A DNA stretch of 64,000 nt from an uncultured Piscinibacter sp. (lineage in GTDB: Bacteria > Pseudomonadota > Gammaproteobacteria > Burkholderiales > Burkholderiaceae_C): NCBI RefSeq assembly GCF_937952055.1, contig NZ_CALFYO010000033.1:1-64000 (forward strand), written 5' to 3'. The position numbers were made by a program, and so were the translations under genes. Below, piece after piece: positions 42,395 through 50,217 of this stretch. Position 1 is the stretch's first letter; each line of letters starts with the position of its first letter. The notes under the pieces were generated by a model. It worked only from the letters and a program-made list of their open reading frames with translations, ran no database searches and had not been told where the DNA came from.

Positions 42395-45300
42395 TCACAT
42401 GCTGCGCCGGTACTGCCCGCCGACCTCGAACAGGGCATTGGTGATCTGGCCCAGCGAACAGCAGCGCACTGCGTCCATCAACACCTCGAAGACGTTGCCG
42501 TTGTCGATGACGGCCTGCTGAAGCCGCTGCAGCATCGGGGGCGCATCGTCGGCATGGCGCGCCTGGAAGTCCTGCAGCCGCGCGAGCTGACTCTGTTTCT
42601 CTTCCTCGGTGGAGCGCGCCAGCTCCAGGCTTTGCGGGACGGGGTCGCCGTGCGGATTGCGGAAGGTGTTCACGCCGATGATGGGGTACTCGCCGGTGTG
42701 CTTGAGCATCTCGTAGTGCATGCTCTCTTCCTGGATCTTGCTGCGCTGGTAGCCGGTCTCCATCGCTCCGAGCACGCCGCCGCGCTCGGCGATCTTCTCG
42801 AACTCGGCGAGCACTGCTTCCTCCACCAGCTCGGTCAGCTCGTCGATCACGAACGCGCCCTGGTTCGGGTTCTCGTTCTTCGCCAGGCCCCACTCGCGGT
42901 TGATGATCAGCTGGATGGCCATCGCTCGGCGCACGCTCTCCTCCGTCGGCGTGGTGATCGCCTCGTCGTAGGCGTTGGTGTGCAGCGAGTTGCAGTTGTC
43001 GTAGATGGCGATCAGCGCCTGCAGCGTGGTGCGGATGTCGTTGAAGGCGATCTCCTGCGCGTGCAGGCTGCGGCCGCTGGTCTGCACGTGGTACTTCAGC
43101 TTCTGGCTGCGCTCGTTGGCGCCGTAGCGTTCGCGCATCGCCACCGCCCAGATGCGCCGCGCCACCCGGCCCAGCACGGTGTACTCCGGGTCCATGCCGT
43201 TGCTGAAGAAGAAGCTCAGGTTGGGTGCGAAGTCGTCGATGTGCATGCCGCGCGCCAGGTAGGCCTCGACGAAGGTGAAGCCGTTGGACAACGTGAAGGC
43301 CAACTGCGAGATCGGGTTCGCGCCGGCCTCGGCGATGTGGTAGCCGGAGATCGAGACCGAGTAGAAATTGCGCACCTGGTGGTGCACGAAGTACTCGGCG
43401 ATGTCGCCCATCACCTTCAGGCTGAACTCGGTCGAGAAGATGCAGGTGTTCTGGCCCTGGTCTTCCTTGAGGATGTCGGCCTGCACCGTGCCACGCACGT
43501 TCGCCAGCGTCCACGCGCGGATCTTCGCGGCCTCGTCGTCGGTGGGCTCGCGCCGGTTGTCGGCGCGGAACTTGTCGAGCTGCTGGTCGATCGCCGCGTT
43601 CATGAACATCGCCAGGATGCTCGGCGCCGGGCCGTTGATCGTCATGCTCACCGAGGTGGCCGGGTCACACAGGTCGAAACCCGAGTAGAGCACCTTCAGG
43701 TCGTCCAGCGTGGCGATGGACACGCCGGAGTTGCCCACCTTGCCGTAGATGTCCGGGCGCAGGTCGGGGTCGTTGCCGTACAGCGTGACCGAGTCGAAGG
43801 CGGTGGACAGGCGCTTGGCCGGCATGCCTTCGCTGACCAGCTTGAAGCGCCGGTTGGTGCGGAAGGCGTCGCCCTCTCCGGCGAACATGCGCGTGGGATC
43901 CTCGTTCTCGCGCTTGAAGGCGAAAGTGCCGGCCGTGTAGGGAAAGCTGCCGGGCACGTTGTCGAGCATCAGCCACTTGAGGATCTCGCCGTGGTCCTCG
44001 TAGGCTGGCAGGGCCACCTTGCGGATCTTGTTGCCCGACAGCGTGGTGTGCGTCAGCGCCGTGCGGATTTCCTTGTCGCGGATCTTCACCACGTACTCGT
44101 CGCCCGCGTACGCGCGCTGCATGTCGGGCCACATCGCGAGCAGCTTCTTCGCGCGCGGATCCAGCTTCGCCTCGCGCAGTCCGGCCTGCTCGGTGAGCGC
44201 GTCGCGTGCGCGGTGCTTCTCGGGGATGGCGTCGTACAGCATGCGCGCGCTCTCGCGCAGCTGCTGGATCTCGCGTGCCAGTCTGGCCTGCTCGCGCGCA
44301 TGGCGCTTGTAGCCGCGCACGGTGTCGGCGATGTCGGCCAGGTAGCGCACGCGCGCGCCCGGGACGATGGGCACCTGGTGGGTGCTGTGGCGCGTCGCGG
44401 CCGGCGGCAGCCGGCCCGGCCGGACCGCCATGCCCAGCGACTTCAGCCGCGGCAGCAGCGCCTGGTAGAGCGCCGTCACGCCGTCGTCGTTGAAGCGGCT
44501 GGCCATGGTGCCGAACACCGGCATTGATTCCGGCTTCTGCTTCCACGCCTCCTTGTTGCGCTGCACCTGCTTGGCGACGTCGCGCAGCGCGTCCATCGCG
44601 CCCTTGCGGTCGAACTTGTTGATGGCCACGAACTCGGCGAAGTCGAGCATGTCGATCTTCTCGAGCTGGCTGGCGGCCCCGAACTCCGGCGTCATCACGT
44701 ACATCGGCACATCGACGAGGGGCACGATGGCCGCGTCGCCCTGGCCGATGCCGGACGTCTCGACGACGATCAGATCGAAGCCGGCCACCTTGCAGGCGGC
44801 GATGACGTCGGGCAGCGCCTGGCTGATCTCGCTGCCGAAATCGCGTGTCGCCAGGCTGCGCATGAACACGCGCGGGCCCCGCTGCCAGGGGCCGATGGCG
44901 TTCATGCGGATGCGGTCGCCGAGCAGTGCGCCGCCGCTCTTGCGCCGGCTCGGGTCGATCGAGACCACCGCGACGCGCAGGTCATCCTCCTGGTCCAGCC
45001 GCAGGCGGCGGATCAGTTCGTCGGTGAGGCTGGACTTGCCCGCGCCGCCGGTGCCGGTGATGCCGAGCACGGGGACCTTCACGTCCTGCGCTGCCGCCTG
45101 CAACGATTGCCTGAGCGCGTCGCCCGCCTTGCCGTTGTCCAGCGCCGTGATGAGTTGCGCCAGCGCTCGCCAGGCCGACTCGGTGTGCCCGCGCACGGCA
45201 GCGACGTCGCTCGGCGCGTGTGGCGACAGGTCGAGGTCGCAGCGCATCACCATCTCGCCGATCATTCCCGCGAGGCCCATGCGCTGCCCGTCCTCCGGGC

Positions 45301-45688
45301 TGTAGATGCGCGCGACGCCGTAGGCCTGCAGCTCGGCGATCTCGCTGGGCACGATCACGCCGCCGCCGCCGCCGAACACCTGGATGTGCGCGCCGCCGCG
45401 CGCGCGCAGCAGGTCGACCATGTACTTGAAGTACTCCACGTGGCCGCCCTGATAGCTGCTCATGGCGATGCCTTGCGCGTCCTCCTGCAGCGCGGCGGTG
45501 ACGACCTCGTCGACCGAGCGGTTGTGGCCGAGGTGAATCACCTCCGCGCCCATGCCCTGGAGGATGCGGCGCATGATGTTGATCGCCGCGTCGTGGCCGT
45601 CGAAGAGGCTCGCCGCGGTGACGAATCGCACCTTGTTCGTCGGGCGGTAGGCCGCCAGTGCCTGGTATTCGGCGGAAAGATCGGTCAC
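42395..45688 (-). CDS. icmF: Fused isobutyryl-CoA mutase (B12 domain, G-protein chaperone, mutase)
   Basis: This 1097-aa protein has the IcmF order of domains. A cobalamin-binding domain (about 18-150) has the cobalt-ligating His32 in FDGHDAAINIM. A MeaI/ArgK-type GTPase (about 205-440) has Walker A GTGGAGKSS at 212-220, VVSIDPSRRKSGGALLGDRI, and VETSGIGQGDAAIV. The C-terminal mutase barrel has FPYTAGTFAFKRENEDPTRM and ATSVSMTINGPAPSILAMFM. It interconverts isobutyryl-CoA and n-butyryl-CoA (some members act on pivalyl-CoA) with built-in cofactor-loading chaperone. It follows ppk2 by 19 nt, so the two form an operon with a LiuR-type box in front. Confidence 0.95.
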   Translation of the reverse strand: MTDLSAEYQALAAYRPTNKVRFVTAASLFDGHDAAINIMRRILQGMGAEVIHLGHNRSVDEVVTAALQEDAQGIAMSSYQGGHVEYFKYMVDLLRARGGAHIQVFGGGGGVIVPSEIAELQAYGVARIYSPEDGQRMGLAGMIGEMVMRCDLDLSPHAPSDVAAVRGHTESAWRALAQLITALDNGKAGDALRQSLQAAAQDVKVPVLGITGTGGAGKSSLTDELIRRLRLDQEDDLRVAVVSIDPSRRKSGGALLGDRIRMNAIGPWQRGPRVFMRSLATRDFGSEISQALPDVIAACKVAGFDLIVVETSGIGQGDAAIVPLVDVPMYVMTPEFGAASQLEKIDMLDFAEFVAINKFDRKGAMDALRDVAKQVQRNKEAWKQKPESMPVFGTMASRFNDDGVTALYQALLPRLKSLGMAVRPGRLPPAATRHSTHQVPIVPGARVRYLADIADTVRGYKRHAREQARLAREIQQLRESARMLYDAIPEKHRARDALTEQAGLREAKLDPRAKKLLAMWPDMQRAYAGDEYVVKIRDKEIRTALTHTTLSGNKIRKVALPAYEDHGEILKWLMLDNVPGSFPYTAGTFAFKRENEDPTRMFAGEGDAFRTNRRFKLVSEGMPAKRLSTAFDSVTLYGNDPDLRPDIYGKVGNSGVSIATLDDLKVLYSGFDLCDPATSVSMTINGPAPSILAMFMNAAIDQQLDKFRADNRREPTDDEAAKIRAWTLANVRGTVQADILKEDQGQNTCIFSTEFSLKVMGDIAEYFVHHQVRNFYSVSISGYHIAEAGANPISQLAFTLSNGFTFVEAYLARGMHIDDFAPNLSFFFSNGMDPEYTVLGRVARRIWAVAMRERYGANERSQKLKYHVQTSGRSLHAQEIAFNDIRTTLQALIAIYDNCNSLHTNAYDEAITTPTEESVRRAMAIQLIINREWGLAKNENPNQGAFVIDELTELVEEAVLAEFEKIAERGGVLGAMETGYQRSKIQEESMHYEMLKHTGEYPIIGVNTFRNPHGDPVPQSLELARSTEEEKQSQLARLQDFQARHADDAPPMLQRLQQAVIDNGNVFEVLMDAVRCCSLGQITNALFEVGGQYRRSM

Positions 45689-45707
45689 GGGGTGTCTCCG
45701 TTGATGG

Positions 45708-46553
45708 TCATTCGACGCGCAGATTCGCGAGTTCGGCGCTGCCCGGCGGGTAGCGCAGCTTCAGGCCCTTCAGCGTCTCGACGACGGCGCGGGCGATCAT
45801 CAGATTGCGGTGCGTCTTCGAGTCGGCCGGCACGATGGTCCAGGGTGCCCATGGCGTGCCGGTGGCGGTGATGGCGTTCTCGTAAGCCTGCTGGTAGGCG
45901 TCCCACTGCTTGCGCACGTCGAGGTCGCCGGCAGCGAATTTCCAGTGCTTGGTCGGGTCGTCGAGCCGCTCCTGCAGCCGGGCGCGCTGTTCGTCCTTCG
46001 AGAGGTGCAGCATGAACTTGCAGATCACCGTACCGGTCTCGACGAGCAGCTTCTCGAAGGCGTTGATCTGCGCGTAGCGCTGCTGCGTCTGCTCGGGCGT
46101 GATCCAGCCGTTGACCACGGGCACCAGCACGTCCTCGTAGTGGCTGCGGTTGAAAATGACGATCTCGCCGTCGGCCGGCACCTTCTGGTGAATGCGCCAC
46201 AGGTAGTCGTGCGCGCGCTCGTCGGAGGTCGGCGCCTTCCATCCCACCGCGTGCACGCCGAGCGCACTGGTCTGGCCGAACACGCCGCGGATGGTGCCGT
46301 CCTTGCCGCTGGTGTCGGTGCCCTGGAGCACCACCAGCAGCTTGAAGCGCCGGTCGGCGTAGAAGAGATCCTGCAGGCGGTCGACCTCGAGCGCGAGTTC
46401 CGCCACGCGCAGCTTGTCGCGCGCCTTGCTGCCACTGGAGAACGGCTTCGCGCCTGCATCGAATCGACCCAGGTCGAAGCGTCGTCCGCCAGCCTTGCCG
46501 TTGCCGGCGCTGCGGTGCTGGAAGTCGGCGAGCTGGGGTGAACTGCGGGCCAT
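45708..46553 (-). CDS. ppk2: Polyphosphate kinase 2 family protein
   Basis: This 281-aa PPK2-family nucleotide phosphotransferase has Walker A GTDTSGKDG at 78-86, the lid and Walker B region IVIFNRSHYEDVLVPVV, and the basic DEQRARLQERLDDPTKHWKF segment. It moves phosphate between polyphosphate and nucleoside mono- or diphosphates; class (AMP, ADP or both) is not decided by these motifs. It is the first gene of the ppk2-icmF operon. A perfect 20-bp palindrome lies 25 bp before its ATG, placing the gene under a LiuR-like regulator. Confidence 0.92.
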   Translation of the reverse strand: MARSSPQLADFQHRSAGNGKAGGRRFDLGRFDAGAKPFSSGSKARDKLRVAELALEVDRLQDLFYADRRFKLLVVLQGTDTSGKDGTIRGVFGQTSALGVHAVGWKAPTSDERAHDYLWRIHQKVPADGEIVIFNRSHYEDVLVPVVNGWITPEQTQQRYAQINAFEKLLVETGTVICKFMLHLSKDEQRARLQERLDDPTKHWKFAAGDLDVRKQWDAYQQAYENAITATGTPWAPWTIVPADSKTHRNLMIARAVVETLKGLKLRYPPGSAELANLRVE

Positions 46554-46578
46554 GCGGCCTCCCGGGCTGGTGCGGCGT

Positions 46579-46598
46579 AATTGACGTATACGTCAATT
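46579..46598. promoter_or_regulatory. LiuR-type operator upstream of ppk2-icmF
   Basis: AATTGACGTATACGTCAATT is a perfect 20-bp palindrome. Its core TTGACGTATACGTCAA differs at one base from the box at 63603-63618 in front of the LiuR-like merR gene. Symmetric sites of the TTnACGTnnACGTnAA type are those used by LiuR (MerR family) regulators of branched-chain amino acid catabolism in proteobacteria. Confidence 0.75.
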
Positions 46599-46733
46599 GG
46601 CAGTGTAGCGCCTGCGACGCCGCGCCGGCCTGACGCCGGCCCTGTCGCGCCCCGGGGTTTACACGGTGCGCCCAACTTGATCGAAGCGGTCGGCACGCGT
46701 GGCGTTTGGCGGCACAATCGCGCCCGTTGGGAG

Positions 46734-47423
46734 ATGGGGCGCACGACGCCGCCGCTGGAGAAGTCCTTGGGCACAGGCAACGCACCGATCAAGACGCCGG
46801 ACGGCCTGGCCGAACTGGCGACTCGAGCGCGCCAGTTGAGCCAGCGCCACCGCACCTTGCTGCTGCTGGTCGACGGCCGTCGAACCGAAGAGCAGCTGAA
46901 GCGCCTGGCCGAACGGGCCGGCGTGCCGCCGAGCTGCTATGACGACCTGCTCGAGATGGGCCTCATCACGGTGCCCCAGCCGATGATGCCGCTGGAAGCC
47001 GCGCCCCACCCGACGCTGCCGCCGATGAACGTGGATCTGCCGCTGCCGGACCTCGATAAAGAGCCGCCGCTGCCGCCTTCGGGCGCACTGGCGCCGGCCT
47101 CGACGCTGAACGGCGACCTCGGCGCCTACGAACCCTGGGCGATGGTCGAGACCGACTACTCCGATCTCGGGGACCTCGACGGCGCGCTCGAGCAGGCGCG
47201 CGACATGCTGATCCGTGCCGTGCGCGCCGAAGCGCCGGTGGCCGGCTCGCTCACGCTGATGCGCCTGCGCCGCGCGCGCAACCGCGACGACCTGGAGGGC
47301 CTGCTCGACGAGGTCGAGCAGCGCCTCGCGCGACCACACCGCCAGTTGGAGACGTCACAATTGATCCGCCGGGTGCGCCGTTTGATCGACGTGCCGGCCG
47401 ATTCCTCCCTGTCTGACTTCTGA
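46734..47423 (+). CDS. Hypothetical protein upstream of coaX
   Basis: This is a 229-aa protein starting MGRTTPPLEKSLGTGNAPIK. Residues about 25-85 (LATRARQLSQRHRTLLLLVD, then GRRTEEQLKRLAERAGVPPS and a LLEMGLI end) look like a winged-helix module. A Pro-rich linker follows (about 90-135), and a helical C-terminal domain contains ALEQARDMLIRAVRAEAPVA. The frame is open 51 codons further up, but those codons lie in promoter-like sequence. It ends 13 nt before coaX, where many proteobacteria have birA, so co-transcription is likely. I recognise no characterised family. Confidence 0.75.
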   Translation: MGRTTPPLEKSLGTGNAPIKTPDGLAELATRARQLSQRHRTLLLLVDGRRTEEQLKRLAERAGVPPSCYDDLLEMGLITVPQPMMPLEAAPHPTLPPMNVDLPLPDLDKEPPLPPSGALAPASTLNGDLGAYEPWAMVETDYSDLGDLDGALEQARDMLIRAVRAEAPVAGSLTLMRLRRARNRDDLEGLLDEVEQRLARPHRQLETSQLIRRVRRLIDVPADSSLSDF

Positions 47424-47436
47424 CGCCCGACGCCGC

Positions 47437-48204
47437 ATGACCTTCCTCGCCATCGACGTGGGCAACACGCGCCTGAAGTGGGCGCAGTACGTCTCCCCGC
47501 AACCCGGCGCCGTGCTGATTGCGCACGGCGCGGTGTTCCTGGAGACCATCGACAACCTCGCCGACGCAGACTGGAAGTCGCTGAGCGCACCGTCCAGCAT
47601 GCTCGGCTGCATCGTCGCCGGAGAGGCGGTGAAGCGCCGCGTCGAAGAACAGCTCGAGCTGTGGGACGTCGAGCCGCGCTGGGTCGTGTCGGCCCGCGAG
47701 GCCTGCGGCGTGAGCAACGGCTACGACCATCCGAACCGTCTCGGCGTCGACCGCTGGGTGGCGATGATCGGCGCCCGGCACCGCGTGCTGGCCCGGGGAC
47801 GGCCGCGGCCGGTGCTGGTGGTGATGGTTGGTACGGCGGTGACGGTCGACGCGGTCGACACCGGCGGCAGGTTTCTCGGCGGGCTGATCCTGCCCGGATT
47901 CGGCCTGATGCTGCGTGCGTTGGAGATGGGCACGGCGGGGCTGAAGGCGCCGACCGGCGAAGCGGTTGACTTCCCCACCAACACGAGCGATGCGCTGATG
48001 AGCGGCGGGGCCGACGCGCTGGCCGGCGCGGTGGAGCGCATGTACCGCAAGCTGCGCGAGCGCACCGGCGAGGAGCCGGCGCTGATCATGAGCGGCGGTG
48101 CGGCGGTGAAGCTGGCGCCGATCACCGAGCTGCCCTTCGAGACGGTGGACACGCTGATCTTCGACGGCTTGCTGCAGTTGCAGTCGCACCGCCTGGCGCT
48201 CTGA
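47437..48204 (+). CDS. coaX: Type III pantothenate kinase
   Basis: This 255-aa ASKHA-fold kinase catalyses the first step of CoA synthesis. The phosphate-binding DVGNTRLKW is at 7-15, NRLGVDRWVAMIGARHR is the pantothenate-site region, and VMVGTAVTVDAVDTGGRFLGG is the second phosphate motif. Length and motif order match CoaX. Type III kinases are not feedback-inhibited by CoA. It converges on hslU with GC-rich hairpins in the gap. Confidence 0.95.
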   Translation: MTFLAIDVGNTRLKWAQYVSPQPGAVLIAHGAVFLETIDNLADADWKSLSAPSSMLGCIVAGEAVKRRVEEQLELWDVEPRWVVSAREACGVSNGYDHPNRLGVDRWVAMIGARHRVLARGRPRPVLVVMVGTAVTVDAVDTGGRFLGGLILPGFGLMLRALEMGTAGLKAPTGEAVDFPTNTSDALMSGGADALAGAVERMYRKLRERTGEEPALIMSGGAAVKLAPITELPFETVDTLIFDGLLQLQSHRLAL

Positions 48205-48252
48205 TCCCGGGGCGCGAGGCGTCGTGCGCCGTGCCGCCTGAAACCCGCTGGC

Positions 48253-48317
48253 GCCCCCGGGTCCGCGAGAACGGGCCTCTTCGTGGCCCGCGGCGCAGGA
48301 GCGCGGCGTCCGGGGGC
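48253..48317. terminator. Nested GC-rich stem-loops between coaX and hslU
   Basis: An outer stem GCCCCCGG (48253-48260) with CCGGGGGC (48310-48317) encloses an inner CGGGCC/GGCCCG hairpin (48272-48290). The position between two convergent genes fits a bidirectional terminator, though no T tract is present. Confidence 0.5.
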
Positions 48318-48322
48318 CCGGG

Positions 48323-49627
48323 TCAGAGGATGTAGCGCGACAGGTCCTCGTTCTTGACGAGTTCGCCGAGCTTGGCATCGACCGTCGCCGCGTCGATCGT
48401 GACCGTCTGGCCGGCGCGGTTGGGCGCCTCGAAGCTGATCTCGTCGAGCAGGCGCTCCATCACCGTGGCCAGGCGCCGTGCGCCGATGTTCTCGGTGCGG
48501 TCGTTCACGTCGTAGGCGATCTGCGCGATGCGCCGGATCGCGTCGGGTGCAAGCTCCAGCGTCACGCCTTCCGTGGCCAGCAGCAACTGGTACTGCTTGA
48601 CTAGGCTGGCGTGCGTCTGCGTCAGGATGGCCTCGAAGTCGTCGACGGTCAGTGCACCCAGTTCGACACGGATCGGGAAGCGGCCCTGCAGTTCCGGGAT
48701 CAGGTCGCTGGGCTTACTGAGGTGGAAGGCGCCGGAAGCGATGAACAGGATGTGGTCGGTGCGCAGCATGCCGTACTTGGTGTTCACCGTCGTGCCCTCG
48801 ACCAGCGGCAGCAGGTCTCGCTGCACGCCCTGGCGCGACACGTCCGTGCCCTGCGCGCTGCCGCGCGAGGCCACCTTGTCGATCTCGTCGATGAAGACGA
48901 TGCCGTTCTGCTCGGCATTGGCCAGTGCCGCGGTCTTCACCTCCTCGTCGTTGACCAGCTTCGCCGCCTCTTCGTCGGCCAGCAACTTCATCGCCTCGGC
49001 GATCCTCAGCCGGCGTGTCTTGCGCGGCGGCGCGCCGAGGTTGGCGAACATGCCCTTGAGCTGCTCGGCCATCTCCTCCATGCCGGCCGGACCCATGATC
49101 TCCAGTGCCGGGCGTGCCTCGGCGAGTTCGACCTCGATCTCCTTGTCGTCGAGCGCGCCCTCGCGCAGCCGCTTGCGCATCACCTGGCGCGCGGTGTTGT
49201 CGGCGGCGGAGCCCGGCACCAGGATGTCGAGCACGCGTTCCTCGGCGGCGTCCTCGGCCCGCGTGCGCTGGCGCTTCATCGCCGACTCGCGCTCCTGCTT
49301 GACCGCCATGTCGGCCAGGTCGCGCACGATCGAATCGACGTCCTTGCCGACGTAGCCCACCTCGGTGAACTTGGTCGCCTCGACCTTGATGAAGGGCGCG
49401 TCGGCCAGCCTCGCCAGGCGCCGCGCGATCTCGGTCTTGCCCACGCCGGTCGGGCCGATCATGAGGATGTTCTTCGGCGTGATCTCGCCGCGCATCTTCT
49501 CGTCGACCTGCTGGCGGCGCCAGCGGTTGCGCAGCGCGATCGCCACCGAGCGCTTGGCGTCGCGCTGGCCGACGATGTGGCGGTCGAGCTCGGAGACGAT
49601 CTCCTGCGGTGTCATGCTCGATTTCAT
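48323..49627 (-). CDS. hslU: ATP-dependent protease ATPase subunit HslU
   Basis: This is a 434-aa AAA+ unfoldase. Walker A GPTGVGKT is at 58-65, an I-domain spans about 105-245, and Walker B lies in NGIVFIDEIDKVA. The pore-loop region EVGYVGKDVDSIVRD and the C-terminal LSRYIL tail, which docks into HslV, are intact. It partners the HslV peptidase encoded 10 nt upstream. I keep the start at 49627; the alternative ATG at 49615 (MTPQEIV) matches the length of some homologues. Confidence 0.97.
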   Translation of the reverse strand: MKSSMTPQEIVSELDRHIVGQRDAKRSVAIALRNRWRRQQVDEKMRGEITPKNILMIGPTGVGKTEIARRLARLADAPFIKVEATKFTEVGYVGKDVDSIVRDLADMAVKQERESAMKRQRTRAEDAAEERVLDILVPGSAADNTARQVMRKRLREGALDDKEIEVELAEARPALEIMGPAGMEEMAEQLKGMFANLGAPPRKTRRLRIAEAMKLLADEEAAKLVNDEEVKTAALANAEQNGIVFIDEIDKVASRGSAQGTDVSRQGVQRDLLPLVEGTTVNTKYGMLRTDHILFIASGAFHLSKPSDLIPELQGRFPIRVELGALTVDDFEAILTQTHASLVKQYQLLLATEGVTLELAPDAIRRIAQIAYDVNDRTENIGARRLATVMERLLDEISFEAPNRAGQTVTIDAATVDAKLGELVKNEDLSRYIL

Positions 49628-49637
49628 GCGGATCCGC

Positions 49638-50174
49638 TCAGGCGAGCGTCTCGATGGTGTGGTGCTGGTTGGTGTAGATGCACAGGTCGCCGGCGATCTC
49701 GAGCGACTTCTTGACGATCTCCTGCGGTGCCATCTCGGTGTGTTCCAGCAGCGCGCGGGCCGCGGCGTTGGCGTAGGCGCCGCCCGAGCCGATGGCGATG
49801 ATGCCCTGCTCGGGCTCGAGCACGTCGCCGTTGCCGGTGATGATCAGCGAGGCTTCGCGGTCGGCCACCGCGAGCATCGCCTCCAGACGGCGCAGCACGC
49901 GGTCGGTCCGCCAGTCCTTGGTCAGCTCGATCGCCGCGCGCACCAGGTGACCCTGGTGCTTGTCGAGCTGCGCCTCGAAGCGTTCGAACAGCGTGAAGGC
50001 GTCGGCGGTCGCGCCGGCGAAGCCGGCCAGCACCTTGTCGTGGTGCAGTTTGCGCACCTTGCGCGCCGAGGCCTTGACGACGATGTTGCCCAGCGTCACC
50101 TGGCCGTCGCCGCCGAGCGCGACGACGTGGCCGCGGCGCACGCTGACGATGGTCGTGCCGTGGTAGTTTTCCAT
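49638..50174 (-). CDS. hslV: ATP-dependent protease peptidase subunit HslV
   Basis: This 178-aa proteasome-like peptidase has a short propeptide MENYHG that is removed to expose the catalytic Thr7 in TTIVSVRRGHVVALGGDGQV. The KVRKLHHDKVLAGFAGATAD segment includes the active-site lysine region, and GSGGAYANAAARAL is near the C terminus. It forms the double hexameric chamber fed by HslU. The hslV-hslU order is the standard one. Confidence 0.97.
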   Translation of the reverse strand: MENYHGTTIVSVRRGHVVALGGDGQVTLGNIVVKASARKVRKLHHDKVLAGFAGATADAFTLFERFEAQLDKHQGHLVRAAIELTKDWRTDRVLRRLEAMLAVADREASLIITGNGDVLEPEQGIIAIGSGGAYANAAARALLEHTEMAPQEIVKKSLEIAGDLCIYTNQHHTIETLA

Positions 50175-50217
50175 GCGGATGAGATGGCGCCAGGCGGCAC
50201 CGGTTCAAGTCTGAAGC

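Noticed and set aside
42554..44527. 657-codon open frame on the plus strand
   Set aside because: It is antisense to icmF, whose mutase and GTPase motifs are intact.
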